Shown one piece after another: positions 1 to 10,000 of a stretch of 64,000 nucleotides of DNA. Every line of letters begins with the position of its first letter. Position 1 is the stretch's first letter. This stretch comes from Symbiodinium natans. Its lineage: Eukaryota > Sar > Dinophyceae > Suessiales > Symbiodiniaceae. Below the pieces are notes generated by a model, which was not told where the DNA came from, did not search any database, and saw only the letters and a program-made list of their open reading frames with translations. Both the position numbers and the translations under genes were made by a program. The DNA lies in the NCBI GenBank assembly GCA_905221605.1, contig CAJNDS010002523.1:188001-252000 (forward strand). The letters are read 5' to 3'.

Positions 1-242
1 TCTCTGCCTCTCTGTCTCTCTGTCTGTCTCGCTCACCCCGCGGCCTTCCAAAAATCCTAGGACACCGAGCTGGAAGCAAGCAAGCTCAAGCAACCCTGGA
101 AGGATATGCTTCAAAAAAGGGCCCCCAACACAACCCAGCAACTGAAGCCCTGCACCCTAGGCCCCTACAGACCCAAGACCCCGTGCTCTCAGGTTCACGC
201 CGGGTGCTGGTGAAGGGATCCTGTCTGGCGGAAGAGTGCCAC

Positions 243-545
243 TTAGAAGTTGGGTGGATCCCATCCTTTGGTAGGCGACCTTGCCATCTGGAGGGAGACT
301 AAGCAAACGAAACCAGCCAGAAGTTGCGGTATAAGTGACGAGGAATTGGGTTCTGGGAGACTGCTTGGAAGGGCTTCATCCAAGTCTGCCTCCGAAGCAA
401 AGGCTTGGCACGAACAAGTCTGACATCGCATGCCATGTTCTAGATGACGTTGCCCCTCCCCCCCGTCCAACACAGATCCTGAAGCCTTCCTCCAATAGGC
501 CGGACATGTCATTGGCGAGGTGCAAACTCTTGAGTTTGCAAGCAA
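243..545 (-). CDS. Unassigned exon-like coding segment
   Basis: An open minus-strand frame of about 100 codons. Its central part has coding-like composition (acidic then Ser/Pro-rich, e.g. 'EADLDEALPSSLPEPNSSSL') followed by a hydrophobic stretch 'LLAGFVCLVSL' that could be one membrane segment. I recognise no family. The real exon probably begins inside the frame, after an AG near 408. Function unknown; the call rests on composition only. Confidence 0.35.
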   Translation of the reverse strand: MLANSRVCTSPMTCPAYWRKASGSVLDGGEGQRHLEHGMRCQTCSCQAFASEADLDEALPSSLPEPNSSSLIPQLLAGFVCLVSLQMARSPTKGWDPPNF

Positions 546-809
546 GTGCCTAGCTCAAAGCCCTGCATGTCGCCCACTGCACCCGAAGGTCCTGTGCCCC
601 CAAGCCATTCTTCTGAATTGTTTCTGAGACTCGGACACAGAGGCCCTGGGTCCTGAGCTGCTGTAGACCTTGCCGACCTGTTATGATGCGCCGGTGCAAC
701 TAGTCAGAACTCCAGAAGTTGAAGAGGCTCTGTCCTCTTCTCCTCTTCTTCATGAGGAGGGTTATCTGACACGCTATGCAAGACCTCCTGAATGAAGTGA
801 CCGTCGCAG

Positions 810-1317
810 GTGGTTGGGATCTTGTTGACTGAAACCGCCAAATGTTCTGAACCTCGCATTGGAAATAAGGCTCCCTCCAGCCGTCATATCGCAGATGTCA
901 GATTTGAGGCTCAAGGTGACTCTGCTTCCACCTACCTCCACAGCCCTGCAGGCCCCAGGCCCCGGGCCGTACCATCGCTGCCGTACCCGGGCCACGTGGG
1001 TGACGTGGAAGACCTATGCTTTGAGGTTTTCCGTTACTTCCCACGAGGTCAGCCTTGTGGTAAACTGCTGACCGAGGTCTTGAAGTGGACGCCCAAGGAC
1101 CATGACCCATGGTGGGAAACTCAGTCGCTCTGGGGGACCGAAACGCCCGACCAGCTGCAGCCATACATCATTGATGGCCAGCAAAGAATATCTTGCGAAA
1201 AACAACGCTGGCGCGAATAAAAATCCTTTTTTGTCAAAAGGTGGAACTACTGAGAACTGGAAAAGATACTTAGCACACCAGTACCTAGGCAAATGGGATG
1301 AATTTGAAACATCATGA
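810..1317 (+). CDS. Unassigned coding region, probably two exons
   Basis: Two overlapping plus-strand frames look coding. The first (810-1220) has a plausible globular peptide with segments such as 'GDVEDLCFEVFRYFPRGQ' and 'LLTEVLKWTPKDHDPWWE'. The second, in another frame and ending at a stop at 1315-1317, ends with 'ENWKRYLAHQYLGKWDEF'. A short intron or a frame-changing splice around 1150-1230 would join them, with the second as the C-terminal exon. No domain is recognised. The minus strand over the same stretch is less convincing. Confidence 0.45.
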
Positions 1318-1829
1318 CAACAAAGACGTCGTCAATATAGTCCACAGGAAAACACACATGGTAACACAGTCAACAGCCTGATATTGTTTTTAAATTCCAG
1401 CATAGACGATTTTGTGCCACACCCACAAGTTCAAACCTGGAAGCTGTTGACTGCAGGGCTGTGGCGCGCTGCGCACGAAAGCACCGGCCTCGCCCCCCCC
1501 CCCACCCCCACCCCTCGCCCTCGGCAGAGCCCGAGAGCGCGACCGTGCCACTGCGGCCGCCAGGCTCTGCCGGAACATCGGGCCCAGTCACTACGGGGCT
1601 TTGGGACTGAAGGTTGAGGGTTCGGGGTTTGAACATGAAGGAAACCTTCAACCCCGAACCGAGTTTGGGGAGCGTAAAGTAGCTTAGGGTTTGGAGGCCT
1701 GGGGGGTTTTCATGGCCGACCTCGCGAGCCCACGATTTCGAGGAGCTGACGTTCCCAAGACATGTTCTATTCATTTGGGGTGTAAGGCTGCTAGGCTTGT
1801 TGTTTGGGTCGGGCTTCTGCTACTGCATT

Positions 1830-2125
1830 TGAACCCCGAAGCTCTATGTTCCCTCCAGGCATGCATGGCCAGCGACCCCTTTCCGGGGTCACTCAAAGGA
1901 GGCAGGGCGCGAGGCTCCAGGGCTTGCGGCTGAACATGCTGCCTTTGCACATTGGAGCTCTGTGAAGTGACGTGATAGGCGCGTGCTGCCCAAGTTTCAG
2001 GGACTTCTGTCAAATCTATTTCCTCGCTGCCCCCGCCCCTTGAACCAGCAGCTGAAGGTCGAGCACATGCAGTAATGTCATGTGATGCCCTTGCAGTCTC
2101 CGCAAAACGTGTCGACCTGGCCTGT
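1830..2125 (-). CDS. Unassigned exon-like coding segment
   Basis: The minus-strand frame contains 'GGGSEEIDLTEVPETWAARA' and then a Gln/Pro-rich stretch. It lies directly beside the AT-rich repeat at 2140. No splice pair was confirmed and no family recognised. Length and composition favour a real exon, but the borders are unknown. Confidence 0.4.
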
Positions 2126-2139
2126 GGCCCTAGAACAAA

Positions 2140-2275
2140 CATATATTTATATATGTGTATGTATATATATATATATGTATACATATGCATATCATATCTA
2201 TATGTATATGTATATATATATACTATTTATCTAGATATACATATACATATACATATACAGATACCATTCGACCGC
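2140..2275. repeat. AT-rich TA/TATACA microsatellite
   Basis: About 135 bp of imperfect TA, TATG and ACATAT repeats. The Tyr/Ile-rich frames over it are artefacts. It probably lies in an intron or between genes. Confidence 0.9.
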
Positions 2276-2774
2276 TATATACACAAGAGAGAGGGTCCTC
2301 TTTTGTTTTGGGGGGAGGGGGGGAGGTGAGGCGGCAAGGCAGAGGAGAAAGGGGTGGCGGTTGCATTTCTTTGTTTTCTTTTGTTTAGGGAGAAGGAGAA
2401 GTTCCTTGCTGGCTCTTAGCCAGCCCTGGCGGGTATCAAAAAGCTCGATGGCTCCGCACAGTCTCCGCTTGCTCTTTGCTCGGGCAGTCGCGCTGACTTG
2501 TCGTGAGGGCAGCGCCCTTGCTCATGACAGGAGAATGCCTCATACCGGTGCCTTCCCACCACATCCATGCACTGTGGCCTTGAGAAAGAGACCGCTTCGG
2601 ACCCTAAACGCTTCTATGACTACGCGCCGGCCATAGAACCACAAAGGTTCGGAAAGAAAGGTGCAAGGTCCGACGGTGCGACTACTTGAAACACTCATCA
2701 TGCCTTGATGAAACTGACTACCGAATGCAAACTACGCTGGATACTCATACCAAGGCCTGGAAAGCGAAAAGCTC

Positions 2775-3158
2775 TCAGCATGGATGTGGAGAGATTGGAG
2801 AGCTTCGCAATCCGGGACGGGTCAAAAAACGAATCGATGTGGCATGTTCCGCCTTGAAGCTGTCACGGTTGGATTTAGTAACATTTAAAATGACATCATG
2901 AGAGGTACAGGTAACTGGTACAGTAGCCACAGGCCGTGCCATTGCTGTCGTGACATAATGTCCACCTAAGTTACTTCCTGGGACTGAAAAATTTAGTGTT
3001 CCAAGCACAGAAAACAATCTGCCCGACATCATGTGAGATTCTCGTCCAACTACCCATTGTGTTCTGGCAGCCTGGCGACCATGTAGACCTTCCCTAAATC
3101 TAAAGAGGGCCACGACAGCCTCCTCAGTGACAGGCTTGCACTCTCCAAGTGCCTTCAA
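2775..3158 (-). CDS. Unassigned coding region (about 127 codons)
   Basis: A long open minus-strand frame with convincing composition throughout, e.g. 'VTEEAVVALFRFREGLHG', 'TQWVVGRESHMMSGRLFSV' and 'VPVTCTSHDVILNVTKSNRD'. The upstream edge has no ATG, so it is an internal or spliced exon rather than a whole gene. A donor-like GT inside the frame (after 'FRFREG') could split it. No family recognised. It abuts, head to head, the plus-strand exon starting near 3149. Confidence 0.5.
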   Translation of the reverse strand: MKALGECKPVTEEAVVALFRFREGLHGRQAARTQWVVGRESHMMSGRLFSVLGTLNFSVPGSNLGGHYVTTAMARPVATVPVTCTSHDVILNVTKSNRDSFKAEHATSIRFLTRPGLRSSPISPHPC

Positions 3159-3640
3159 ATGCCCAGCCGAGGTACCTTGTGCAGATTAAAGCAATTTTTC
3201 ACGCTACTTTCACGAAGATTTATGGACTATGTGCAGCACCGGGGGCCACAAAGTCCATTCAACCGTCGGTGCCCAACTCGCATGGCGAATCGTATAGTTG
3301 TGTCTGGGTCAGCCCTGGGCCAGCCTTTCCTCAGGGTATCTCCGCACAGCCACCGATTTCTTGGGATAGCTCATGCAGACCCACGGTCTGTGGACATCTG
3401 CGCATTGTGGGGGGTTCAATTACCTGGTGGCGGAAACGAGAGATGACGTTGAGAGAGGTAAGGAGTGGTCATTTGCAGCCGCACGCGGCTTCCTTGCATT
3501 GACAACCCTGCAATCTCTCTTGCAGGACCGACTGGCAGTTGAGGGGGATCTGACCAGTAAAGCCCTTACAAGCTTTGGCCGCAACTCGCAATGCCCTAAA
3601 ACCCCTTTGCCTTTGCGGATTTGGAGTTGCAGCGACTCAG
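3149..3640 (+). CDS. Two-exon segment of an unassigned gene
   Basis: Exon 1 runs to 3457 and ends '...MTLRE' immediately before a GTAAGG donor at 3458. Exon 2 starts at 3526 after the strong acceptor CTCTCTTGCAG and reads 'DRLAVEGDLTSKAL...'. The 68-bp intron keeps phase 0, which supports the join. The 5' border of exon 1 and 3' border of exon 2 are not fixed. The peptide is Ser/Pro/Cys-rich with no recognisable domain. Confidence 0.5.
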
Positions 3641-3689
3641 CTGGACCCTGCCCCTTCTCAGCAAAAATCCTGATGACTTCCATGGCCCA

Positions 3690-3913
3690 TCCCGCCAGTG
3701 GGATTGCATGCGAGCTCTACAGTCGTCCTCACTCAGGCGAGGAAGAAGCGCGAGAGCCTCGAGTTGACGGGGCAGGGCGCGACTTTCTTGGCCCAACTAC
3801 ATGGGGAGGTCTCAGCACAAGCTCTCCGTGGCGTCCCATTCCATTTTCACCCGCAGAAGTGTCACAAGTCCTTGTCACTCAAGCACGTCCTTCAGAAAGC
3901 TCATGATCCTTAG
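3690..3913 (+). CDS. Unassigned exon-like coding segment
   Basis: An acceptor-like CCTCACTCAG at about 3737 precedes a frame reading 'ARKKRESLELTGQGATFLAQ' and ending at a stop at 3911-3913. A second frame over the same bases (Glu/Ser/Pro-rich) is also open, so the frame choice is uncertain. It could be the 3' exon of the gene beginning near 3149. Confidence 0.35.
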
Positions 3914-4469
3914 GTGAACCCCGCAGAAGCATACCGTTCAGGTCGTCATCATCATGCAAAATCCTAGAGCTCGACCCTCTTATGGAGCTTTAGGTTGTGC
4001 CCAGTTTAGGTTGTGCACAGAGCCACCCTTCACCCTCAAATCAGAGTTCCTCGTTTTCAGAGCTTCAAAGCTAACTTTGGGTCGAGGATTGTCGGGCCTC
4101 TGCAAGCAGCTTTGAGGCAGGAATACGGTTGGCCAGGGAGCTGCGACTCGACCATGGCACCTTCAAGACGGTTTTTCTCCTCGATGGCAGGGGAGCTTCG
4201 GGTGGCTCGGTGGGTTTGGCCGTTTGGGCAGATTCGTGAGATTGCAGAGAGCAGGGGGGCTTTCGACACTCGCGAACCCATACCTAGCAAAGTGATATAG
4301 ACAAAGCCGGGGGCGCGAAGACCGCTTGTACTGCGAGCGTATCGATGCGTCTTCAGCACGCTCAAAGCCCTACATCTCTCAACCTCTCCTGACCAACTTG
4401 GAAGCAAAGTCGGAGACCAGATGGACGACCCACCGGTTGAGGATAGACAACTTCCAAAGGTATTTACCT

Positions 4470-6042
4470 ATTACTTGCCGCAAAAGGCTGCAGCCATCGA
4501 CCTGGCGAGCCACTGCTGTGCCTTTGTACTTCTTGCGTGCGGTGCAGGTGTAAATTTCCAAACCAGAATGCAACCCCTCCCCCCCCCCCCCTCCCAATAA
4601 AAAAACGAAAACACAACTCGCTGGCGGAGAGTCCTTGCCCGTCTTGTCGAAAAGGATCACCGTCGGCAAGCCACGGACCCCCAGTCTGGGTTTCCAGGAT
4701 TTCGGGGGGCTGCGTCGGATTGCTTTCAGCAAGAGTTTAGAGTTTAGTCCTGTGTAGGCTTCTTGAGCAGATGCATCGATGTTTTAAAACATCCTGAAAC
4801 CTTCCCCCAGAGTTTATACCAATAACCCAAAAGCGTCGTTTACCTTAAAGCACCGAACCAGATGCTGAGCATTCGAAGCAGCTCATCCGACACCGCGCTC
4901 TCTTCGTCGGAATCTAGCTTGGCCATGAGCACCTGAGCAGTTGGGGCTTTGATGCTCAGCAAACTCAGCAGTCATTGAATCATAGCTCCCCTGTCTGGCG
5001 GCACGTTACCTTGTAGGGCTGAGACTTGGAACGGAACGGGCAATTCTCACATGCGCCGCCCTAAGCCTGAACCCCCCAAAAGCTGCCTCCTAATGCCCTG
5101 AAGCCTGAAACCTGCCGGCAGAAGAATCCCCAAGGGCAAGAACACCCACTTCCCGCTAGGGTTTGCTGTATCTCCAAGACTGAAGCCATGAGTGTGGCAG
5201 CATGAACCTAAACAGGCAACCTAAACATTAAGCGATATCGTGTAAACGGAACCCGAAAAAGAATAGACATCCGAAAGACAACTGCCATAAAGAAGAAGCA
5301 GCCACAAAGACAATTGTCCTTGCCTCGCTCCATGACTATGCATCTGTACAACCTAGCGATTCCTCTGTGCCACAGCACAAGCCTGCAAGACGAACAAGTC
5401 TTGAGGAGTGTTGGTTTAGAATGCGTCTGGATGGGCTTACCTGCTTCCCCAACCTACTGGTGGCAATGAAAATAGGGAAACCCTTGGTTTGCTTATTAAT
5501 AACGTGGACTCACTGTGGATCAGGTTTTCCAGATGTGCGCCTTGCTCCCAACTCTTTGGGCCGCCTTTGCCATCTCTGGCTCCATAAACCTCGGAGAGGC
5601 ATCGGGGTTTCTGCGGCGCACAAACACAAACAAACACACAAACAAACAACGAAACAAACAAACAAACAAACAAACAAACAAACAAACACACACACACACA
5701 CACACACTCCCTCACTCGCTCACACACACACACACACACCCACGGATATAAACCCTATCAAGAAGCCGGAGTAGAAGCGTCATGAAACCTTTGGGGCGTT
5801 TGCTTCTAGCAGCCGAAGATACTGAGACCCTGGAGCAGCCACAAGGATCCTTACACACAGGCGATTCTCTGTTGAACCCGGAACCCTGAAACCAAACCGG
5901 CCTAAAGTCCGAACCCGGCAAAGAAAATCCTCTGAGGTTGTGTACTTTAATAGCCCCGATACGAACCTGACGATCCAGAGCTCTAGCCTCCGTCCCCGGT
6001 GCAAATTCGAGAAGCTTGCATGGCCCACACCATGTAGCATAC
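4470..6042 (-). CDS. Thioredoxin-fold protein (spliced; CGPC active site)
   Basis: A redox-active disulfide protein or domain. Exon 5967-6042 begins after an ATCAG acceptor and encodes '[13 protein letters not shown]', the classic thioredoxin active site, then 'ALDRQ' before a CAG|GTTCGT donor. Exon 4844-4932 (CTGCTCAG acceptor, AAG|GTAAAC donor) gives '[19 protein letters not shown]', matching the thioredoxin beta3 region where the Asp-rich turn normally lies. Exon 4618-4685 gives '[17 protein letters not shown]', with the conserved cis-proline (GLPT) and beta4 strand. Phases of these three exons agree. A fourth exon near 4473-4522 ('[14 protein letters not shown]') would be the C-terminal helix, but its phase is unresolved. 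The N-terminal exon upstream of 6042 was not identified. Between exons 2 and 3 the joined product carries a short extra segment 'LSIWFGALR' not usual in thioredoxins. Confidence 0.75.
5629..5742. repeat. AAAC / CA microsatellite
   Basis: A run of CAAA-type tetranucleotides passes into (CA)n. It lies in an intron of the thioredoxin-fold gene, between the 5967 and 4932 exon borders. Cys/Val-rich and His/Thr-rich frames over it are artefacts. Confidence 0.95.
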
Positions 6043-6690
6043 CTGATGGTACTTGCAAGGCACGAGAGCACGATGCTGTTTGCAGAAGTTGCCTAAGAAC
6101 CTGGCACAGTTGGATGCCCAAGAACTCCGAAGCCAGAATGCTACACCTACTACACTAAGAACCAAGCCCAAACTATGTGAGGGTGCCGAGTTTGTTATAG
6201 GCTATGAAACACATGAGACACCGCATCCCCCGTGAATCGTGAGCCATGGTGGTTGTCAATTCAGAGCTGATCGCTAACGCTGTGGGGCAAGTACATAGAG
6301 CTTTGGCCTTGGTGGGGTCTTGAGGCCAAATCCAAGTGTTCACCAAACAAAAGGGAATAAACAAAGGTCCAAGATGATTTTTTGGGGGCCTGTCCAACGA
6401 CGTCCTTGCCCAAAATACCCGCAACCACTAAGCAGTTTGCCATAGCTCGGAGCAATAAAAGGCCCGCATTCTATGCAAGTGTCTGTTCGCGTGAGGCTGT
6501 TTGGGGTTTTTTTTGCAGCTGGGGATTTTTTCACGACTGCAGTTTGGTCAACAAATGCTGCAGGAAAGGTTTAGACTTTGCGGTGAAAAAAACTCCAGCT
6601 GCCTTGAAAGCCCATGGTCACCCTCCCAAAATGACACAACGAGGCACACATCCAGCAGCAGCGGGGCCGAGGGCGAGGCAAGAATCTCAC

Positions 6691-6740
6691 CTTCGACCCG
6701 TGGCAAAGGGTGCAGCAGCGGGCTTAGGCTTGTTCTCACC
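6691..6740 (-). CDS. Short exon, Lys/Pro/Ala-rich
   Basis: A 50-bp exon with an acceptor TAGCTCAG and a perfect GTGAGA donor. It encodes 'GENKPKPAAAPFATGR', a basic flexible segment. It may belong to an upstream part of the thioredoxin-fold gene or to a separate gene; no partner exon was joined in phase. Confidence 0.45.
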
Positions 6741-7009
6741 CTGAGCTATTCGGCGAGGATGCTGAATGCTCGGACACACTGAAATAATGCCTTCGTAAAT
6801 CGTTCAGGCAATCCCTAACTGAAAAAGGAAGGAACTGTTTTGACGAAACACCAGCCCTTCATTTCAAAGAAAGAGAGATACTGCATAGCATCACAGAAAC
6901 CGCCTAGCACAGAATCTAGTACGGTTGGCGGACTTGTCCTCGACGCATCATAAAACGAGGTCAGTCCCACCTGTGCACCAGGTCAACTACAACAAGGCCG
7001 TCTGTGAAT

Positions 7010-10000
7010 TCACAGACACGTGAAACCATGTTCTGCGATTTGCTGCTCTTGCCGTCTGAGTTCGTCAAGCAACCGACCACAGACGATGACCTGGCTCGTC
7101 TTCACACAGAAGGTAATGCTTCCTATTGGCTCCGACCATACAAGACAAGGATTCGGAAAACTCGCAGATCTCCGCATAAGAAATGCAGCAGATGCCTTAA
7201 GAGGAGCACATCTGCAGGGCCAAGTACCTTTAAGGTTCTTGCCTCGCTGCAAAGTAAGAAACTGCGTGAGTCCGTATTGGGCAACAGTATGGTAAATATG
7301 GAAAGCTTGATTCCTCATTGGCTGGGAGTCTGGGGATGTCTCATGTTGGGCGATAGTGCAAGTAACAGGTCTGAAAGCCATGACGACATGTCCACTCATG
7401 GCCGGATGTCGGCTGGAACCGCTTCGAGAGCACCCACACTCTGGCGCAGGACTCGACCCAGATGGGCGGCTTGAATTCTTGCAGCAGCCTGCAGGGACTG
7501 CACAGCCAAAACCTTGTCATGCGCAGCTCTATGTGTGCACGGCATGATGAGAAGTTTTGCGGGTTTTCCCGGTTCTCTCTTCTGCCTGCTCCAGTGCCTG
7601 CTCCGTAGTGGGTTGCTGTCGGATCTTCCGTCCAAGGTACGCGGCCTGAATCTTCTGCGCGGCCCAGTGCTCCGCCTGTGATCCCAGGCTTCCGGTTTAG
7701 GGTTGCGATGAGGATCAGGGCATCGCTCTTAAGCAAGGGCTCCACCAGTTTTGCTACTATGCTGAACAAGAAATTTAATGGTGTCATCATGGCCCGTGCA
7801 AGAAACATAGAACCTGCTCAAACCTGGTCGAGGCACGGCTTGTCCATAGGACACGTACTCCTCCACCGTCATGTCCGCAAACTCGGCAGCCTGGACATCT
7901 CCCTGCAGAACAGCATCGCAGATTGCCCAAAAGGTTGCCAGTACCATGGGCCCGCTCTGCTCACTCTGCTGCAAGTATCCCATCCACAGCTTCTCTGCCT
8001 GAGGAGCATTTACTAAAGAAGAAAGGAAGGGAAAGAAATCTGCTTGAGCGCATTTGGCCAGTCTCCGGCCTGCAGGCTGGACACGCTCTCGCTGCAGGCC
8101 CGGGTCAGGGCTTCCACGAAAGGCTGCTGATCCAGGCCATCCTCGCCCGCCACCCTCTGGAACTCCATGGCCCACTCCCTTCGCTGGCCCTTCACCGCCC
8201 GGACAACTGCTACAAAGTCCATCTTCTTGCCCTGATGCCGCTGCTGTCGAAGCCGGCGGAGGGCGCGTTGCAAGGTAACGGCGCTCTTCTCCAGAAGGTC
8301 TTTCTTCTGTCGCGCCTGCCGCCCTCGTGCCATCGCCTGGACCTTCGTGGAAGCTGCGTTTACACGCTCCTCCGCTCTCTTGGTGGCATCCTCGATGCGC
8401 TGCTTTGACGCACGGATGGCCGCGATGTCCTGCTGCGCCTCCGCGAGGGCATCCGGCGTCGAGGATGCGTAGGACATGTACTCCTCCACGGTCATATCCG
8501 CAAACTCGGCAGCCTGGATATCTCCCTGCAGAACTGCGTCGCAGATCGCCCAGAAGGTTGGCAACAGCATGGGCCCAGCATGCTTGCTTTGCTGCACGTA
8601 TCCCATCCACAGCTTCTCTGCCTAGATGCTGAGGAGTGGAAAAGGCATGTTACAAGGACATTGCTGCAAGGGTTTCGTGGAATTTGGGCATGAAATTGGA
8701 AAGGCGGGCTCTTCCTAAGGATACTATCTGCATGTTGCTTATGGATGGTAAGCTGCAATGACTGACCGCAACTGCCAGGATGATTTCCACAAAGAGCACT
8801 GCATATCAACCCTTCTTGGGTTTAAGCATCAGGGCAGCAAGTACGTCTAGGTCAACATCAGGCTGTTCTGAAGAGACCTTTCCTGCACCGGCTGTTATTG
8901 ACGTTGGCTGAGGGTTAGTCCAAACTCGATGACCAAGCTTCCAGCACAAGCTTCCTTCTGCCAGTCTTGTGTGGAGAGGGGGAATGGAAACATTTAACAC
9001 TGCATTCCTGATCTATTTGTGGCAGGCAGAGTCAGGTAGGTCGCTCCTTATATTCCGCCTCCTGCTCTTCGTGGATCCCCTACGGTTGGCAACACCGGCC
9101 TGCAGGCTGGACACGCTCTCGCCGCAGGCCCGGGTCAGGGCTTCCACGAAAGGCTGCTGATCCAGGCCATCCTCGCCCGCCACCCTCTGGAACTCCATGG
9201 CCCACTCCCTTCGCTGGCCCTTCACCGCCCGGACAACTGCTACAAAGTCCATCTTCTTGCCCTGATGCCGCTGCTGTCGAAGCCGGCGGAGGGCACGTTG
9301 CAAGGTAACGGCGCTCTTCTCCAGAAGGTCTTTCTTCTGTCGCGCCTGCCGCCCTCGTGCCATCGCCTGGACCTTCGTGGAAGCTGCGTTTACACGCTCC
9401 TCCGCTCTCTTGGTGGCATCCTCGATGCGCTGCTTTGACGCACGGATGGCCGCGATGTCCTGCTGCGCCTCCGCGAGGGCATGCGGCGCCATGAGGAGCG
9501 CTTTCTGCAGCCCCTTCTGTATCAAATGTTTGACTACCAGTTGCGCCGCCTCGACATCCGGGTGTTTTGAGGCACGCTCCAGCACCTGCAGTCGCTGAGC
9601 AGCCTGGGAGTACAGTTGCCGCATGACAGCACGCGGGGCTTGCTCTCGCTGAGGCCTCGTGGCATCTATCTTCTGCGGGAGCTTCTCGGCAACTTTGGCG
9701 GCCGGTGGAAAGGTCTTGCCTCCATGTCCTGACATGATCATCTGGCGAGCCTCCTCAAATTCATCGCGGGTAATGATCCCGTCCCCGTTGAGGTCGAAGT
9801 GCTCAAAGCGGAAGGCCTCCAGTTCCAGGACTGGCCTGGGAGCTGGAGCTGGAACCTTGGCCATCGCACTCTCAACGATGCTGTGAATCTTGCTCTCGAG
9901 CTTCTCCCACACTCTCCTCTCCAGCTCGGTGCCGAGTCGGCCAATGACCTGGGCTGTGTACCAGTGCGCGAATCTTTGTGAATCTTGTTGTCAGAAAAAG

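Noticed and set aside
5437-5774. Cys/Val and His/Thr repeat ORFs on both strands
   Set aside because: Translations of (CAAA)n/(CA)n microsatellite.
7729-8610. 293-codon minus-strand frame read as a single ORF
   Set aside because: It runs through introns in the wrong frame for much of its length; the spliced exons 8070-8621 and 7824-7998 are in other frames and conserve the repeated module.
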